Source: Strigamia acuminata
Taxonomy: Eukaryota > Arthropoda > Chilopoda > Geophilomorpha > Linotaeniidae
DNA: 64,000 bases
NCBI GenBank assembly: GCA_949358305.1
Contig: OX442320.1
Span: 5,658,259-5,722,258 of the forward strand
Direction: 5' to 3'
Positions 46,255 through 59,131 of the stretch are shown piece after piece. Position numbers and translations under genes: made by a program. Within the stretch, counting starts at the first letter, position 1; each line of letters starts with the position of its first letter. The notes under the pieces are model-generated. The model worked only from the letters and a program-made list of their open reading frames with translations, was not told the DNA's origin and ran no database searches.

Positions 46255-46405
46255 TGGTTCAAAAATACATTGAAATTATATTCCAATGCATTTTGGGATA
46301 CATCGGTATCGGTTTGAAAATTTTATATTTGTGGGGTATTGCCATCATAAGAAATTGTGCAGGTTAGAAATTACAATGCATTGTTAGCAATACAATGTAC
46401 AAGGC
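46255..46405. mobile_element. MITE-like element, family A, copy 4 (right end unclear)
   Basis: The left end tggttcaaaaatacattgaa matches the family terminus; the right part contains aatacaatgtacaagg. The right boundary is approximate. Confidence 0.45.
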
Positions 46406-47178
46406 ATCATGCAGCTTCTATATTTCCCCCTAGCAACGGTTGGCCAGGTTTTGAACAATAAAAGGACTTTATTTCTGTTAGTGAAGTGAACGGGAGCAGA
46501 GGCTTGGTTTAGACACAAATGAAGTTTTCCTGTGTTTATTTTCCCATTTGAATGCAACAATGGAGAAGTGCGTAATTAAAGGTGTAACTACATTCTGTAA
46601 TCGATGTATTGGCCGTGTGCGCATGCACAGTGTGTCACGTGCACATCGCAGTAAGTTGTTGGCCTCCGTCCGCCCTCTGTGAGTGAATAATCGACGACTG
46701 CCGCTTTGAATTATGGATGTGGTGGTGAGCAGATGCGGGCTTGGCGAAGACGAGGAAAAAGCATTGTGCTTGATAACGCTATGAGAGACACCATTTTGAA
46801 TTTTAAAATGTAAATAAAAAAATATAAATAATGAAATTGTTGTGACTGTATCGGACTACTGTTTATGATAGTGAGTTTCAATTTTTTTTTTTGGGGTGGT
46901 TTTTTTTTGTTGGGAGTAGCGTTGGAATTTAAGGAATGCATTGTCTCATAACTCATGGATGTTGGCTCGGTTGCCAAGATGGCTGCCGCCTGGGTTTAAT
47001 AGAGTATCGTGCGAGTGACATCTTCGTTATTGGCAAATTAGTGATTGAATGGAGCGACACGAATTAGCTATTAAGGAAGACGGGGTTTTGGATGGATTTT
47101 TATTTTCTTTTATTTTTGGGTTTAGAAATAAATAAATAAATAAATAAATAAATAAATGGATGCAGTAGAGCGTCATGA

Positions 47179-47499
47179 TGGTTAAAAATAAAAAATACGT
47201 TGAAATTTGTTGATGTATAGTGATATTGTTCGGTTACAATTGTTGTTTACAATAAAATTCACAGTGTGTGAGTAATCCATCTAAATCGGCAGCAGTTTTT
47301 TTCTCTCCTCTACAAAATTATATTGCGATGTGTTGCAATGCATTTTGTTTTTTATTTTGTGCATGCTTTTTTGTGCACGTATTTTTTTTAATTGTATTAT
47401 GAAATGCATCATTTAATGTACAAATAATGTACTTAATTAATTGGGCGAAATGGTGTAGATTTCAGAATGCATTATCTCGTGTATGAATGATTAAAAAAA
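47179..47499. mobile_element. MITE-like element, family A, copy 5
   Basis: The interior aaatgcatcatttaatgtac and the right part agatttcagaatgcattatc align with copy 1 (agattttgggatgcaatata). The ends are degenerate (tggttaaaaataaaaaatac on the left). Confidence 0.55.
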
Positions 47500-47979
47500 T
47501 CGATCACCGTTCGGATACTCGAGTCTCTACTGTAAATAAATAAATAAATAATTGCGTTAGACTGGCAATTTGGTTGTGGAGGGATGGTGGTTCTATTTGC
47601 GTGAAGAAATATGGGAGTGTCTGGTTTGAATCAGTTGATAAGTGTCGAGTGTGTGACATTAATAGTATGCGCATTCAACAGAGAGTTGACGCAACATGAG
47701 TATTAGCACTACTTGTTAACATGAGATGGCGTTATTGGATGTAAAGCGAGACTCTCTTGAAAGAATTCTCGTACCATAGGAAAAAAAGGGAAAAAAAGTA
47801 CTGTTGCTGTTCACATTTGACAGCCAATCGGGATAATGGAACACACAAGTTTGTTCTGATGGAAAAAAGATCAAGTTGGACAGGAAAAGATGAAATTGAA
47901 TCATCTTCGAAAGCCGAAAGCCGAAAAGTAGCGCATTTTAGTCGATACACGTTTTACAAACTCCCAATATTCTCCTGTG

Positions 47980-48100
47980 GTTTTAGGCATAGATCTTGGC
48001 CTTGTGATTTTGTATTTGGAAGCAATACGGTATTCTTGGTGTCTTGGCCGCGGCTACTATTCGAGGGCGACTCTTAATCGGTGAAATACGCTATTTGAAT
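47980..48100. repeat. Composite dispersed repeat
   Basis: The left 47 bp match 40999-41045; the right part (ccgcggctactattcgaggg and flanks, about 65 bp) matches 60062-60126. Two repeat fragments therefore abut here. Confidence 0.75.
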
Positions 48101-51100
48101 TATTTGAGGTAGAAGCTTTTAAATGGTATTAAACGTCGTAAGATGACTACATTTGTTTGTTTTCGTCAATAGGCTGAATGTATTAATAAGCGAGTTGGAA
48201 ATGCGAATGAGCTTTGGAATTGGTCGGTGCTTGGTTTGCAGGAAAATCGATCGAGTTGTTAGGTGTGCAACAATTTTGTGGCTTTAAGAAGGAGAAGAGC
48301 GAGCACAATTAACATGGACACCCCTGGGGTAACGGCGGATAATTAAAAGGGTTAATTCGAGAATGTTTGTTTGTATTGGCGAGTGGGCGATAGAGGAAGC
48401 GCTTGTTACATAATTCTAAGCCGCTCTGCCGCGCATAGTTCGGTGCCCGTGGTGTGGTTTGTTCCGTTTGATTTACGAGATGCTCCGCCAAATGCGCATA
48501 AAACGAACGCGCCAAATGCGCCAACCGGATCGAGGTGTTGACATGTGCAGTCACTCACTCTTAGTTTGCACCGAACATTCAATAGTGCAGTCAAAGTTTC
48601 TGTTTAGAAATTGTTCTGTTAGCAGCACAAGAAATTGTGCAGGTTTGAGCACATTAGGAAATTATACATTGAATGGATGATGGACTTTTATGCTGAATGT
48701 TTCACCTGGAGCGTTACTACGACCCTGATTTGACTTGTGTGGTAGCCATTTTGAATTTGATTGTAGAAATCAAAGCCAGATTACATAAGCCGCTGCGAAA
48801 ACAACTCTACAGTTCAGAAATACATTAGCCGTGTTCAAAGTTTTGGGTTTTACGGTTTCTATAAATGGAATGGACATCAACATCAACAGAATGTTAACCA
48901 TCCTCTGCTACCACTTCATACTGCATATCCCATTCTGTGCAGTTGATTTCCTAATTCCAGTTATTTAGTGGGCTTAAGCGTAACATTAGGTTTAATAATG
49001 TTAAATAAAGTAAATAAACTCATTAAAAAAAGTAATTTTGGGGAAATCTTTTTTTTTTTGCTTTATTCCTTTTGAGTGCAACAAGGTTGAAAATGTCCGT
49101 GTTAAATGCATGCGCAGAATGCGATGCGCAGTTTGAATTTGGCATCAAGACACCGGGCTGGCAAACTCTAGACTCGCGGTTTCTGTTTTTGCGGTTTCTG
49201 GGCATGGTTTATGACTGTTTTCGGTGTCCACTCCATTCACAGAAACACTAAAAGCAGCAAAAACTGAAACCTTGATAAACTGGAGGCTTTTGCGCTGTTA
49301 TTAAGATTTAATTTTTTATTTATTATATCCATTTTTTTTTCTTTTTTTTTCTTGTTATGCTTCGTGCCATAAATTCTGGTTTATAGTTTGACTACTTGAA
49401 TCTCATTTGTAATGAATTCAAGTTGCCTAATTATAACTTTTATAGTTGTGTAAGCGTGAAAAAAATGGCAAGGAGAAAAGAATATAACTCGGGCGATGAT
49501 TAAAAAGATAAATGCCTCATAAATTAAAAAAAAATAAAAAAATAATTTATTTAAAATTCTTTTTCAATCACAAAATAGGGCGAATTAATGCGTCGCTTTG
49601 CGTTTTTTCTTGGCTTTCTTCGCGGTTGCGAATCGAAATGCGTCGATTTGCGCGTTTGTGCGTCGGTTTGCTTCTTCCCAGCGGATTGTCGGACGCATTG
49701 ATGCGGGCAGTGCGAGGCCGGTCCGGGTCTGGCTTCCTGCGGGGCATTGGCTCATTGTGCTGATGTGAAATTCATGGGCCGTCTCACTGCTCGTGCCTGC
49801 TGTTGAAGGGAAAGTGGCTCTCGAGTATGCGCCGTGTTGACCTCTTTGTATCATCGCGTTGGCGGAATCCACAATGGCGGATGACGAAGCGAATGTGTTA
49901 ATTCTTTTCGATTCGAATGCACCGATTGTTTGTCTCGTCACGCCGATCATCGAGTCAAATATTTGTCTATGCGCGCCATGTTTGTTGGTTTTTGGCGAGA
50001 ATCGAGCGGTTATCGCGATAATGGAGAATGAAATCAGCAGACCGGGAGCGCCGTAATCAATTTCTGATTAGATGCTAGCTAGAGGTTTCTGTTTCCTAGG
50101 TCAGACAGAGATGTTGGGTTTTTCCCTTATAAAAACTCCCGATGCACTTATAAGTGTAGTGGGAAAGTCTTAACTGGAACTTAGCTTGCATTATAACTGG
50201 AAATGGCGCAACCAATCCGGTAATTTTTTGATATTTACGTCATAGAATTAAGCATAAATGTAAAGGAAAAGTCGCTGTTGTAAACCGTGTACTGTCTGTT
50301 TGCAGTTTTAGTTTTTGGGTTTTATCGAGTAACTGCCGTGTATTTGCACCACAAGGAATTGTGCAGTTTTATGCATAACGCCGTTTCTGTGTCCTTTCTG
50401 TTTATACGGAGCGAGTGAAAATCCTGGACAAACCTAATTCGATGTTGCTCTACAACTTTGTAATTGGAAATTTTGCCGTATGTCCAAAAGTGGATAACTT
50501 TTAAGACGACCTTCGCAGTGCAACTTAAGGTCAGAACTCGCCACCGACTTCCTATTCGACCGCATTATTAGAATTGATATATCTTGAGTCATTTCCAAGA
50601 GGTGTGTCCAGACTTTTGACTCGGAGCAGCGGAACTGAACGCGAGGGATGCTTGAAAAGAGGACAAGTGCGATTCCTGATTGATTTAAACGGATTTCCAA
50701 ACGTCGATAAGGAGCCGTGAACTCTGCGAGCAGACGGTGCGTCACAAGGTCTCGTCGAGATAAGATTAATATTTATTTATTTTTAAAATGAGTGACCTTG
50801 CAGTGGCCGGTGAAATCGACCGTAAAATGTAATTAGGTTTAGCATTGATTTTTTCCCTCCTCGCAAGGTGGGGCGGCGAGAATTGAATCATTTGTCGTGC
50901 GCAGCGCCCCCCCTGTTGATGAATTAAAAATGCGTCGCCTGGAGTGGGGTCCCGGAGATGACAGATGACACTCGGATGGTGTTGATGGGTCAGTGGTTTT
51001 TGGCCTTTTTGGTTTTTGGCCGTGTTGGTTGATGGATGTACGAGTTGTGTTGTGATTAGTCTAATGAGTTGTTATTGTATTGAGTGGCGGGCGCCTCGGG

Positions 51101-51639
51101 AGAGGAATGTGCCACGTTGGTTTGGAAAACGGGTGGAAGGAACGAGTGTGAGAACAATGACATGATTGACCTCGTCCTTTGCTTGTCTCGCGTGGCCTGC
51201 AGCGAGGGCATGAGTTGAATCAATAAGATACTTTTGCTTATTATGTAAACAAATTTATACAAGTGTTTGTGCTCGGAATTTGGAGGTTGTGAATACATTT
51301 TTTCGATGCAAAACAGGTGTTTGCGAGGAGGAAGTGGCGCGCTTTTTTTATTCGATGGTTTTATGGGGAATTACAAGCGAGTTCAGGGTGTTTTGAGGTG
51401 AAAATTACGGAAATGTGATGTAATCTGATGTAATTGGATTAGAATTGTTTTTTCTGCTTGTTCGGGTTGAAACGTCGGTTTTGTACACTGTTAATGTAAA
51501 TTTTATAAATGTTTCTTAAAACGAAATTGCTAAAACTAGGGCAAAATTTTTTTTCGTTTTGACGTTCTTAAACAGGCCTAAAACGACCATAAAACGACAC
51601 GGAAGGGAAACGCCTAAAACGCCTAACACTGCGTTTTGG

Positions 51640-52140
51640 AATGCACCTAGTGTGTACAAAATGTCTAATTTACATTATTTGATGTAAATGGTGTGTATGA
51701 AATGTCTAATTTACATGATTTAATGTAAATAGTGTCTACAAAATGTCTAATTTACATTATTTGATGTAAATGGTGTGTATGAAATGTCTAATTTACATTA
51801 TTTAATGTAAATAGTGTGTACAAAATGTCTAATTACACTGAAATTAACGTAAATTTAACGTAGAAATGTCGATTTACACTGTTCAATGTAAATATTGCGT
51901 AAAAATGTCGATTTACATTCCATTTGCCGTAATTATTATGTAAAAATGTCGATTTACATTGAATTTACCGTAAATATTATGTAAAAATATCGATTTATAC
52001 AATTCAATGTATATATTTTGTAAAAATGTCAATTTACATTGAATTTAACGTAAAGGTAATTTTAAAATGTTGATTTACAGTAATACAAGTGTATTTAACG
52101 TAAATCCAATTTAAAAAAATTTTATTCGATGCAAAAAGCT
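51640..52140. repeat. 41-bp array, tay intron
   Basis: The marker atgtctaatttacattattt recurs at 51661, 51702 and 51743, exactly 41 bp apart. Right-hand copies become degenerate (aaaatgtcgatttacattga). Confidence 0.92.
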
Positions 52141-52779
52141 GGATTTACTGTAAATATTAGAGTTGGGTGAGAGTTATGGCGCTCTGGGTGGCAGAAATTA
52201 AGAGATGAAGTTTACACTTGTTTCTCGAGAGATGACGCAGTTGATTTTGGTCTGAGATAAATTCCCTCGACTTCCATTTGTCAGCGGGATTCGCGTTCAG
52301 TTGTCAAAACACACGACGACTGTAGCACAAATCACTTTTAGTCAGTCTCTCTCTCTCGGTCTCTCTTTTCTTTACTTCTCTGTCGTTGTACGTATAATGA
52401 AGATGGTCTTTTCTTTATTCCTACCTTCGCCGACTCCATTCATGTTTTGTTAAGTGATTTTCTCGTTTGCGTGCGGTGCGGGCCCGGGAAGGGACGGGAA
52501 GGGACGGGAATGCGAGGAATTTGCATCCCCATTTTGCCGTCTGTTGTTCGTGTTGCAATCGTGTCTCCGTTTTTGATTGACTTTTTTTCTTCTTCTCTTT
52601 TTATTCGTCTGTCTGTTAAAGAGGGCGAAATCAGAGCATGTTGAAGGCGGGGGGAAAAATAAGATAAAATAAAGTGGCACTTCTCCCTCCGCATGACAAA
52701 TTGCTCACTCATCTTTGCCAGGAAAATGCGAGGAATTCTTCCAGGGAGGGAGAATTGCGCCCATATTGAAGTGCAATGA

Positions 52780-52850
52780 AGCGGACAAGGAGAGAGAAAG
52801 GAAAGGAGAGGAGAGGTGAGGTGAGGAGGTGAGGTGGGGTAGGGTGGAGG
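52780..52850 (+). repeat. Purine (GA-rich) microsatellite
   Basis: A run of gagag/aggtg words grading into ggtggggtagggtgg. It could form triplex or quadruplex DNA and resembles GAGA-factor-type sequence. Confidence 0.6.
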
Positions 52851-53099
52851 GAACGTTGGTGAGGTTTTTTGGACGTCGTGTTGCGATTCGTTTTATGTTT
52901 TTGTTTTTGGGTTTTTGGGTTTTTTTTGGGGGGGTTTGGGTTGGGTGGGGGTTTGGGGAAGCGGTTTTTTGGGTTTTGGTTTTGGTTTTATTTTTTATTT
53001 TTGGTTTTTTTTTGGATTTGGTTGGGGTTTTGGATTGGTTTTTAGGTTTTTCGTGTTTTGTTACGGTTTTTCGTGTTTTTGTTGTAGTTTTTTGCGATT

Positions 53100-53870
53100 T
53101 TTAATTTTTGATATGATTTTTCACGTTTTATCACGGATTTTCACGTTTTTTCATGGATTTTCACGTTTTTCATGGATTTTCACGTATTTCATGGATTTTC
53201 ACGTTTTTTCATGGATTTTCACGTTTTTTCATGGATTTTTACGTTTATTCATGGGTTTTCACGTTTTTTATGGATTCTCACGTTTTTTTATGGATTTTCC
53301 CGTTTTTCATGGATTTTTACGTTTTTCATGGATTTTCACGTTTTTTCATGGATTTTCACGTTTTTTCATTGATTTTCACGTTTTTTCATGGATTTTCACG
53401 TTTTTACTCCAGTTAACATGTTTTATTACGTTTCCCCCCCAGTTTTCACGTTTTATCACGTTTTTTCTCCTGTTTTTGTTTTTTATCACGGATTTTTACG
53501 TTTTATCACGGATTTTCACGTTTTATCACGGATTTTCACGTTTTATCACGGATTTTCACGTTTATTCATGGATTTTCTAGTTTTTACTCTACCGGTAGTC
53601 ACGTTTTATCATGTTTTACCTCCTGTTTTCATGCTTTTTTGTACGGATTTTCACGCTTTATTATGATTTTTAGGTTCTTTCATGTTATTACTTTTTTCTT
53701 CCATTTTTCATGTTTATCACAGATTTTTTACGTTTTATCATTTTTATTTTTATAATTTTTTGTTTTATCACCTTTATCCATGATTTCTTTACACTTTATC
53801 GGTTTTTCCATGTATTTTCATACGTTTTATCAGTTTTTTCACGTAATTTTTGACGATTTTCATGTTTTTA
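53100..53870. repeat. 20-bp T-tract minisatellite, tay intron
   Basis: Unit gttttttcatggattttcac, later gttttatcacggattttcac. T6 and T4 runs alternate at about 10-bp spacing. The repeat keeps three + strand frames open for up to about 220 codons, all repeat-encoded. Confidence 0.95.
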
Positions 53871-55270
53871 TCACCTTCCATCATATCGCACAGCTTTCGT
53901 TTTAAGAGTCAATATAACACTTTCCAAAACGACATATAAAAAAAAAACGCAGTTGAAAGCACAAAAGCACGATTTTATTACGCCGCTACTGTTTAGTAAG
54001 TGAATCACGAATGTTTAGTTTTCCAGGTGTGGTCAAGCAATCAATCTCTTTAAAAACAAAACAAAAAAATCAACATTTTATTTCGGGTCAAGTTTCAAGT
54101 TTGTTTCAATTTTTTTTTAATATTTATTATATTTGCGTTTCTCGTTTCATGACTTGATTTCGAGTTACACATGACAGAAATGAATAATGAAACGAACACG
54201 AGATGAATTAATTTTTTCCTCTCCGTTTATAACTGCGACTAATAGCCGTCACATGACCACCAAACTAATAAAATAAAAAAATAAAAAAAAAATAAAAAAA
54301 AAGGCTTAATTTGTTTGTTTTTTCCATTTTTCATCATCTGCTTCGTGTTTGTCATCCACAAAAATCCTCGCGACATGAAACCATTTGTGCACACAAAACG
54401 AGACGACTGAATGCATAATTGCGTGTAAAATCTGGCATAATTTATAAAATATCTTATTTAGAGATAATTATTAACCGATGGATGAATAATACATGAATAA
54501 TACATGGAACGTCCTAAATATTTATCACGAGACTGAAAACGAGGCTCGTGCAGTGGCAGCATTGCAACTGTGTGTAGAAATGCCACCCACAGAGGGGGTT
54601 ATTGATTGATTGTCATTTTTTTTGTGATTTTCGGCGTGTTTTGCGGTAATTAGGTAAAGGTTCGCCGGCTGGGACTCCTTGGCTGAAGAGCATTTTTATT
54701 AGGCTCATCAGGGAAGTTGAGATGAGGTGGGATGCGGCTGTTCATTTCGGGCTTTGGCGGTTTACAATGAGCGAGGAATGCAGTGTTTTTAAAGTCGCGT
54801 TTTGGGGTTTGGATTTTTTTGAAAAATAATTTTTATTTTTTTTTTATTTTTATTTTTATTTTTTTTTATTTAATAAATAGATTTAATTGGGTTTGGGGGG
54901 GGGGAAATGAAATGGGCAATAAATTTTTTATTTTTATTTTTTAAATTTGTTATGGGGCTGTTTGATGGCACTGTGTTGTGTAATCTCACTTAATTCGTTT
55001 TAATTGCTCGTTTTAAATTGAAACAAACGAGTTTGAGTGAAAAAAAATAAGTAATTAAATTTGTGGTGTCGGTTTGAGTGGATCAAAGATGTATTTGAAC
55101 ATATATTGGGGAATTAAGTATGTTATTTGTAGATTAAATATTGCATTTCATAATTGAACAAAAATGCGTTTTGAAATGCGTTTATATTTGATAAATTAGT
55201 GTCGGGAATGCATTTCATAATTTATTTTACAAAATGTATTAATTATTTAAATATACATCGCAATATAGTG

Positions 55271-55548
55271 TCAGTAGCTGCATTCAAAAACTAAAATATT
55301 TTGTGTTTTACTTCAATTTTAAAACAAAATGACATCATTTCCTGCTTAAACTCATGTTTAAACCCCTGTTTAAACCCATTGGTAGCAGAGGATGGTTGAC
55401 AGTCTGTCAGCCATCTTGGATAAGTAAAAATTTGGTTTATACGTTGCATTTTTGGCAAATTTTGGTCAAAAACGCGTCAAAACTTAAAATACACTTAAAC
55501 TAAAATTGTTAAAACACAAGTATTTTTATTTTTGAATGCGTAGTATAA
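55271..55548. mobile_element. MITE-like inverted-repeat element, family B
   Basis: The left end gcattcaaaaactaaaatat is the inverse of the right end (gtatttttatttttgaatgc). About 280 bp, no ORF. It contains the block accatcctctgctacca in reverse orientation, which also occurs near 41968 and 48895. A half copy lies at 39190-39303. Confidence 0.65.
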
Positions 55549-56731
55549 TAGGTGCGTTCAATTTTAAATGGATTTCTTTGATTTCTTTGATTTCGCTAAG
55601 ACCGAAAACGATGATTTTTACGTCAAGTGGAAATCGGAGTTTTGGATTTTTGTTTTTGTTTTTGTTTTTATGCGGTCAGGAAAACCACTCTGGGGTGTTT
55701 AAATCACAATATTGATTTAATGGATGTCTGCCATTGTGTTTTAAGTCTTTTTTCGGGTTAATCGAGTCTGACTGACACACCGGTGGGAATTATTCTTAAA
55801 AAAAAAACAGAACAGGTTTTGATTTTCTTTAATTTTTCCGCAATTTTTCACTTCCCCCCCAAGAAAAAAACGAAATAAATGTAAAAATTATCCAAGTGCT
55901 AATTCCTATCATTGTTTTATTTATAGAGGAAGGGTGGTAAGGGTTTTAATTTAATTGCGTACATGAATTTAATTATCAAGTAGAAAAACGGGCATAGGAA
56001 AACTCCACTTTTCTACTTTAATTAAACTGAATTATTGCTCGCCTCGACACATTTCGAGGCTGCAGGGCCAGCAGCGTTGCTTACAAGTAGGTTGCCAAGC
56101 AACCGGGTCCTCCAACAAATGGATCAGGGAGTCAATAAAAAAAATAAAAATAAAAATAAAAACACGTTGTGGACGTTCGGAGAGAAAGAAAAATATTTTT
56201 TTGTTTTATTTGAGCCTTTTAATCTTGATTAATAGCGCAACATTATGTCGATCCACGCATGACTAGTGCTCCATGTTGTTGCAGCCTCTGTTGCGACGCG
56301 CCGTGCGTGAATGAAATTTTAAACGAGTCTGGAGTTAGGTCAGCTCGTTCATAAAGAAGCGATCCGGAATGTTAATGCGGCGGGGACACGGCGAGTGAAA
56401 TGTGGGGGAGACGGAGAAGGAAAGGTGATGAGAAGACAATGATTTTTAATTGGGCTCTTGTTTGCGCTCTTCATTTTTTATGTCGGTTTTATTTATTTAT
56501 TTATTTATTCAGTTATTTATTCATTTATTTATTTAGGGGCTGTAAATGTAAATGGTTTTTAGTTGAGGGGTGGCTCATGAAATATTCGTGGCGGCTCGTT
56601 TACATGTGAAAGCAGTTTGCAAGTCCGGAAATGAAAATGTGCGCGAAAGCGTGAAATTTTTCTGCACACGGGAATGAAGGGAAAATCTAGTGATTAGTGG
56701 AAGTAAGGAATAAGAAAAAGGAATCGAGTTG

Positions 56732-56762
<31 letters not shown>

Positions 56763-56844
56763 GTGGGGGGGTTTATTTTGTGACGATTTTGCAGTTTTGG
56801 AGTTGTCACGTGGTGTCAGTCACCGGCGTACAGTTTTAGGCCAA

Positions 56845-57425
56845 AAAATTGATTATTAGAGCAAAAAATGCATAAAAAGTCAACTTTTGACCAAAAAATT
56901 TGACTTTAGACCAAAAAAATTCAACTTTAGACCAAAAAATTCAACTTTTGACCAAAAAATTCAACTTTAGACCAAAAAATTCAACTTTAGACCAAAAAGT
57001 TTAACTTTAGACCAAATAATTCAACTTTAGACCAAATAATTCAACTTTAGACCAAAAAATTCAACTTTAGACCAAAAAATTCAACTTTAGACCAAAAAGT
57101 TTAACTTTAGACCAAATAATTCAACTTTAGACCAAATAATTCAACTTTAGACCAAAAAATTCAACTTTAGACCAAAAAATTCAATTTTAGACCAAAAAAT
57201 TGATTATTAGACCAAAAAATTGATTATTAGACCAAAAAATTGATTATTAGACCAAAAATTGGATTATTAGACCAAAAAATTCCACTTTAGACCAAAAAAT
57301 TTAACTTTAGACCAAAAAATTCAAATTTAGACAAAAAAATTCAAATTTAGACCAAAAAATTCAAATTTAAACCAAAAAATTCAAATTTAAACCAAAAGAT
57401 TCAACTTTAGACCAAAAGATTTACC
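56845..57425. repeat. 20-bp A-tract minisatellite, tay intron
   Basis: About 29 copies of ttcaactttagaccaaaaaa, with block-wise variants (ttgattattagacc; ttaactttag). An A6 run recurs every 20 bp with a T3 run between. Confidence 0.96.
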
Positions 57426-58349
57426 TAGGGCTCCAAAACAGCTTAAATTGGCCGATGACATCCGATTTTCTGCCGAAAGCAAAATCCCAACTGCCCAAAA
57501 CCGTACATTTAACGAAACCTCTTGTACGTATGAGTCAAAGCGCGCCCTGGTGTGATGTTGACATTGAAAAAGTTTGAAGCGCAGCCAAGTTTGTCTAGGA
57601 GGAGAAATACTTCAAATACGACACTTAACAGCACTTTAAGAGCACAAAGCACACTGGCTGTCTTTATCTCCCTTTATCTTCTTCGCTTCGAGTGCAGTTT
57701 GAAGTGTGTAGTTTTCGATCGAGGTCGAAGTGACATGCCAAATTCCTTGCAATTAAACACAAACTCGACGCAGTTCAGCCCCAGCCTGATTAAACCGACC
57801 GTCCACTCGCCAAACAGCGACAAACTGCCCAAAGGACACGTGCGAGTGGCAAAAGGGCCATTGGCCACTCGGGGGGCACTTGGGGGACCCTGTTGTGCGT
57901 TTTATTAATTTTTTAAAATATTTTTTTGTTGGGAATTTTGCCGGTTGGTGAGGAATGGGCTTGGAATCTCGGTTAGCTGGTTCCGGAAACGAATAAGGCC
58001 CGGGGGGGAGTTTGGCTGGCACAAGGGGGCGTTGGAGAATCTGTGGAAGGCGAAATGCGGAGTTGGGGGATCGATTGTGCGACAATTGCGGATTGGTGTC
58101 ACCGTCTTAATTGGTCTGCCTGCATTGAGACGTGGCTCGATGTTTATCTGGTCGTGTCTGGCCGTAGATTGGATCGGAGTTGCGCTGCCAGAGGAATTGA
58201 TGGAATGCGACGCTCCCGACGATGCGTAGGCGCAGGTAAAACGGAATGTGCCAATTGGATGGCTTAATGGGACTCGGGAAGATGCAGCGTCCATTCGGCG
58301 CCAACACGCTACCCGGGGGCCCCAACAAATATTCATTCCGTGTCGGGAC

Positions 58350-58830
58350 GCTCCATATTAGGGCCCAAAAGTCTATTATTTGTCGCAGAGGGGCCCAAGT
58401 ATACTTTCTGGGCTTCCAAAGTGTATTATTTGTTACAGAGGGGCCCAAGACGGTCCAAAATATACTTTGTGGGCCCTTAAAGTGTATTAATTGTCATAGA
58501 GGGGCCCAAGTATACTTTCTGGGCTTCCAAAGTGTATTATTTGTTACAGAGGGGCCCAAGACGGTCCAAAATATACTTTGTGGGCCCTTAAAGTGTATTA
58601 ATTGTCATAGAGGGGCCCAAGTATACTTTCTGGGCTTCCAAAGTATATTATTTGTTACAGAGGGGCCCAAGACGGTCCAAGATATACTTTGTGGGTCCCC
58701 AAAGTGTATTATTTTTTCTTGGAGACATGGGGCCCCAAAAATATCAACTCCATGTTAGGAGACTTTGTGGTGGGTTACCTGGGGCCCCAAAAATGTGCAT
58801 TGCGTGTGGGGATTGTTTGTGATGGGGCCC
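58350..58830. repeat. About 111-bp GC-richer tandem repeat
   Basis: The block gggcccaagtatactttctg...gggcttccaaagtgtattat...ggggcccaagacggtccaaa repeats about three times with a 111-bp period, built from shorter degenerate units each containing ggggccc. As 111 is a multiple of three, a 170-codon + strand frame (58246-58758) stays open; it has no other sign of coding. Confidence 0.9.
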
Positions 58831-59106
58831 CAAAGTGTGTTTTAGTGGCTGGTGAAGGGTTTGCATTGATGTTTGACCTCACCTTGACATAGTTGTGGAC
58901 AAATTGAATTAATGGGAAAAAGTGGACAAACCTGTAGTGGACAAACGCACGCGTTCGATGACTTTGCGACCGCAGCGTGTCGGTTTAGACGAGCGTTTTA
59001 AAGCGGTCGAAAATAAATATTTTCCACGTTGATATTTGACGATTAGGTTCGGGTTTACTCGTTCCCCTTAACGATTGAGTGACCAGTGGTCTGTTGCTGT
59101 AGCTTT

Positions 59107-59131
59107 CTCTCTCTCTCTCTCTCTCTCTCCC
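59107..59131. repeat. (CT)n microsatellite
   Basis: About twelve CT dinucleotides followed by a C-rich pyrimidine tract; the complement is a (GA)n tract, the binding sequence of GAGA factor. Confidence 0.8.

Noticed and set aside
52829-53666. ORFs of 87-221 codons rich in Phe, His and Gly
   Set aside because: They follow the 20-bp T-tract array; all three + frames are open in parts, with no family resemblance.
57552-58336. 118-codon + frame and 143-codon - frame
   Set aside because: They overlap antisense to each other, have no recognisable domain and show no splice-consistent continuation.
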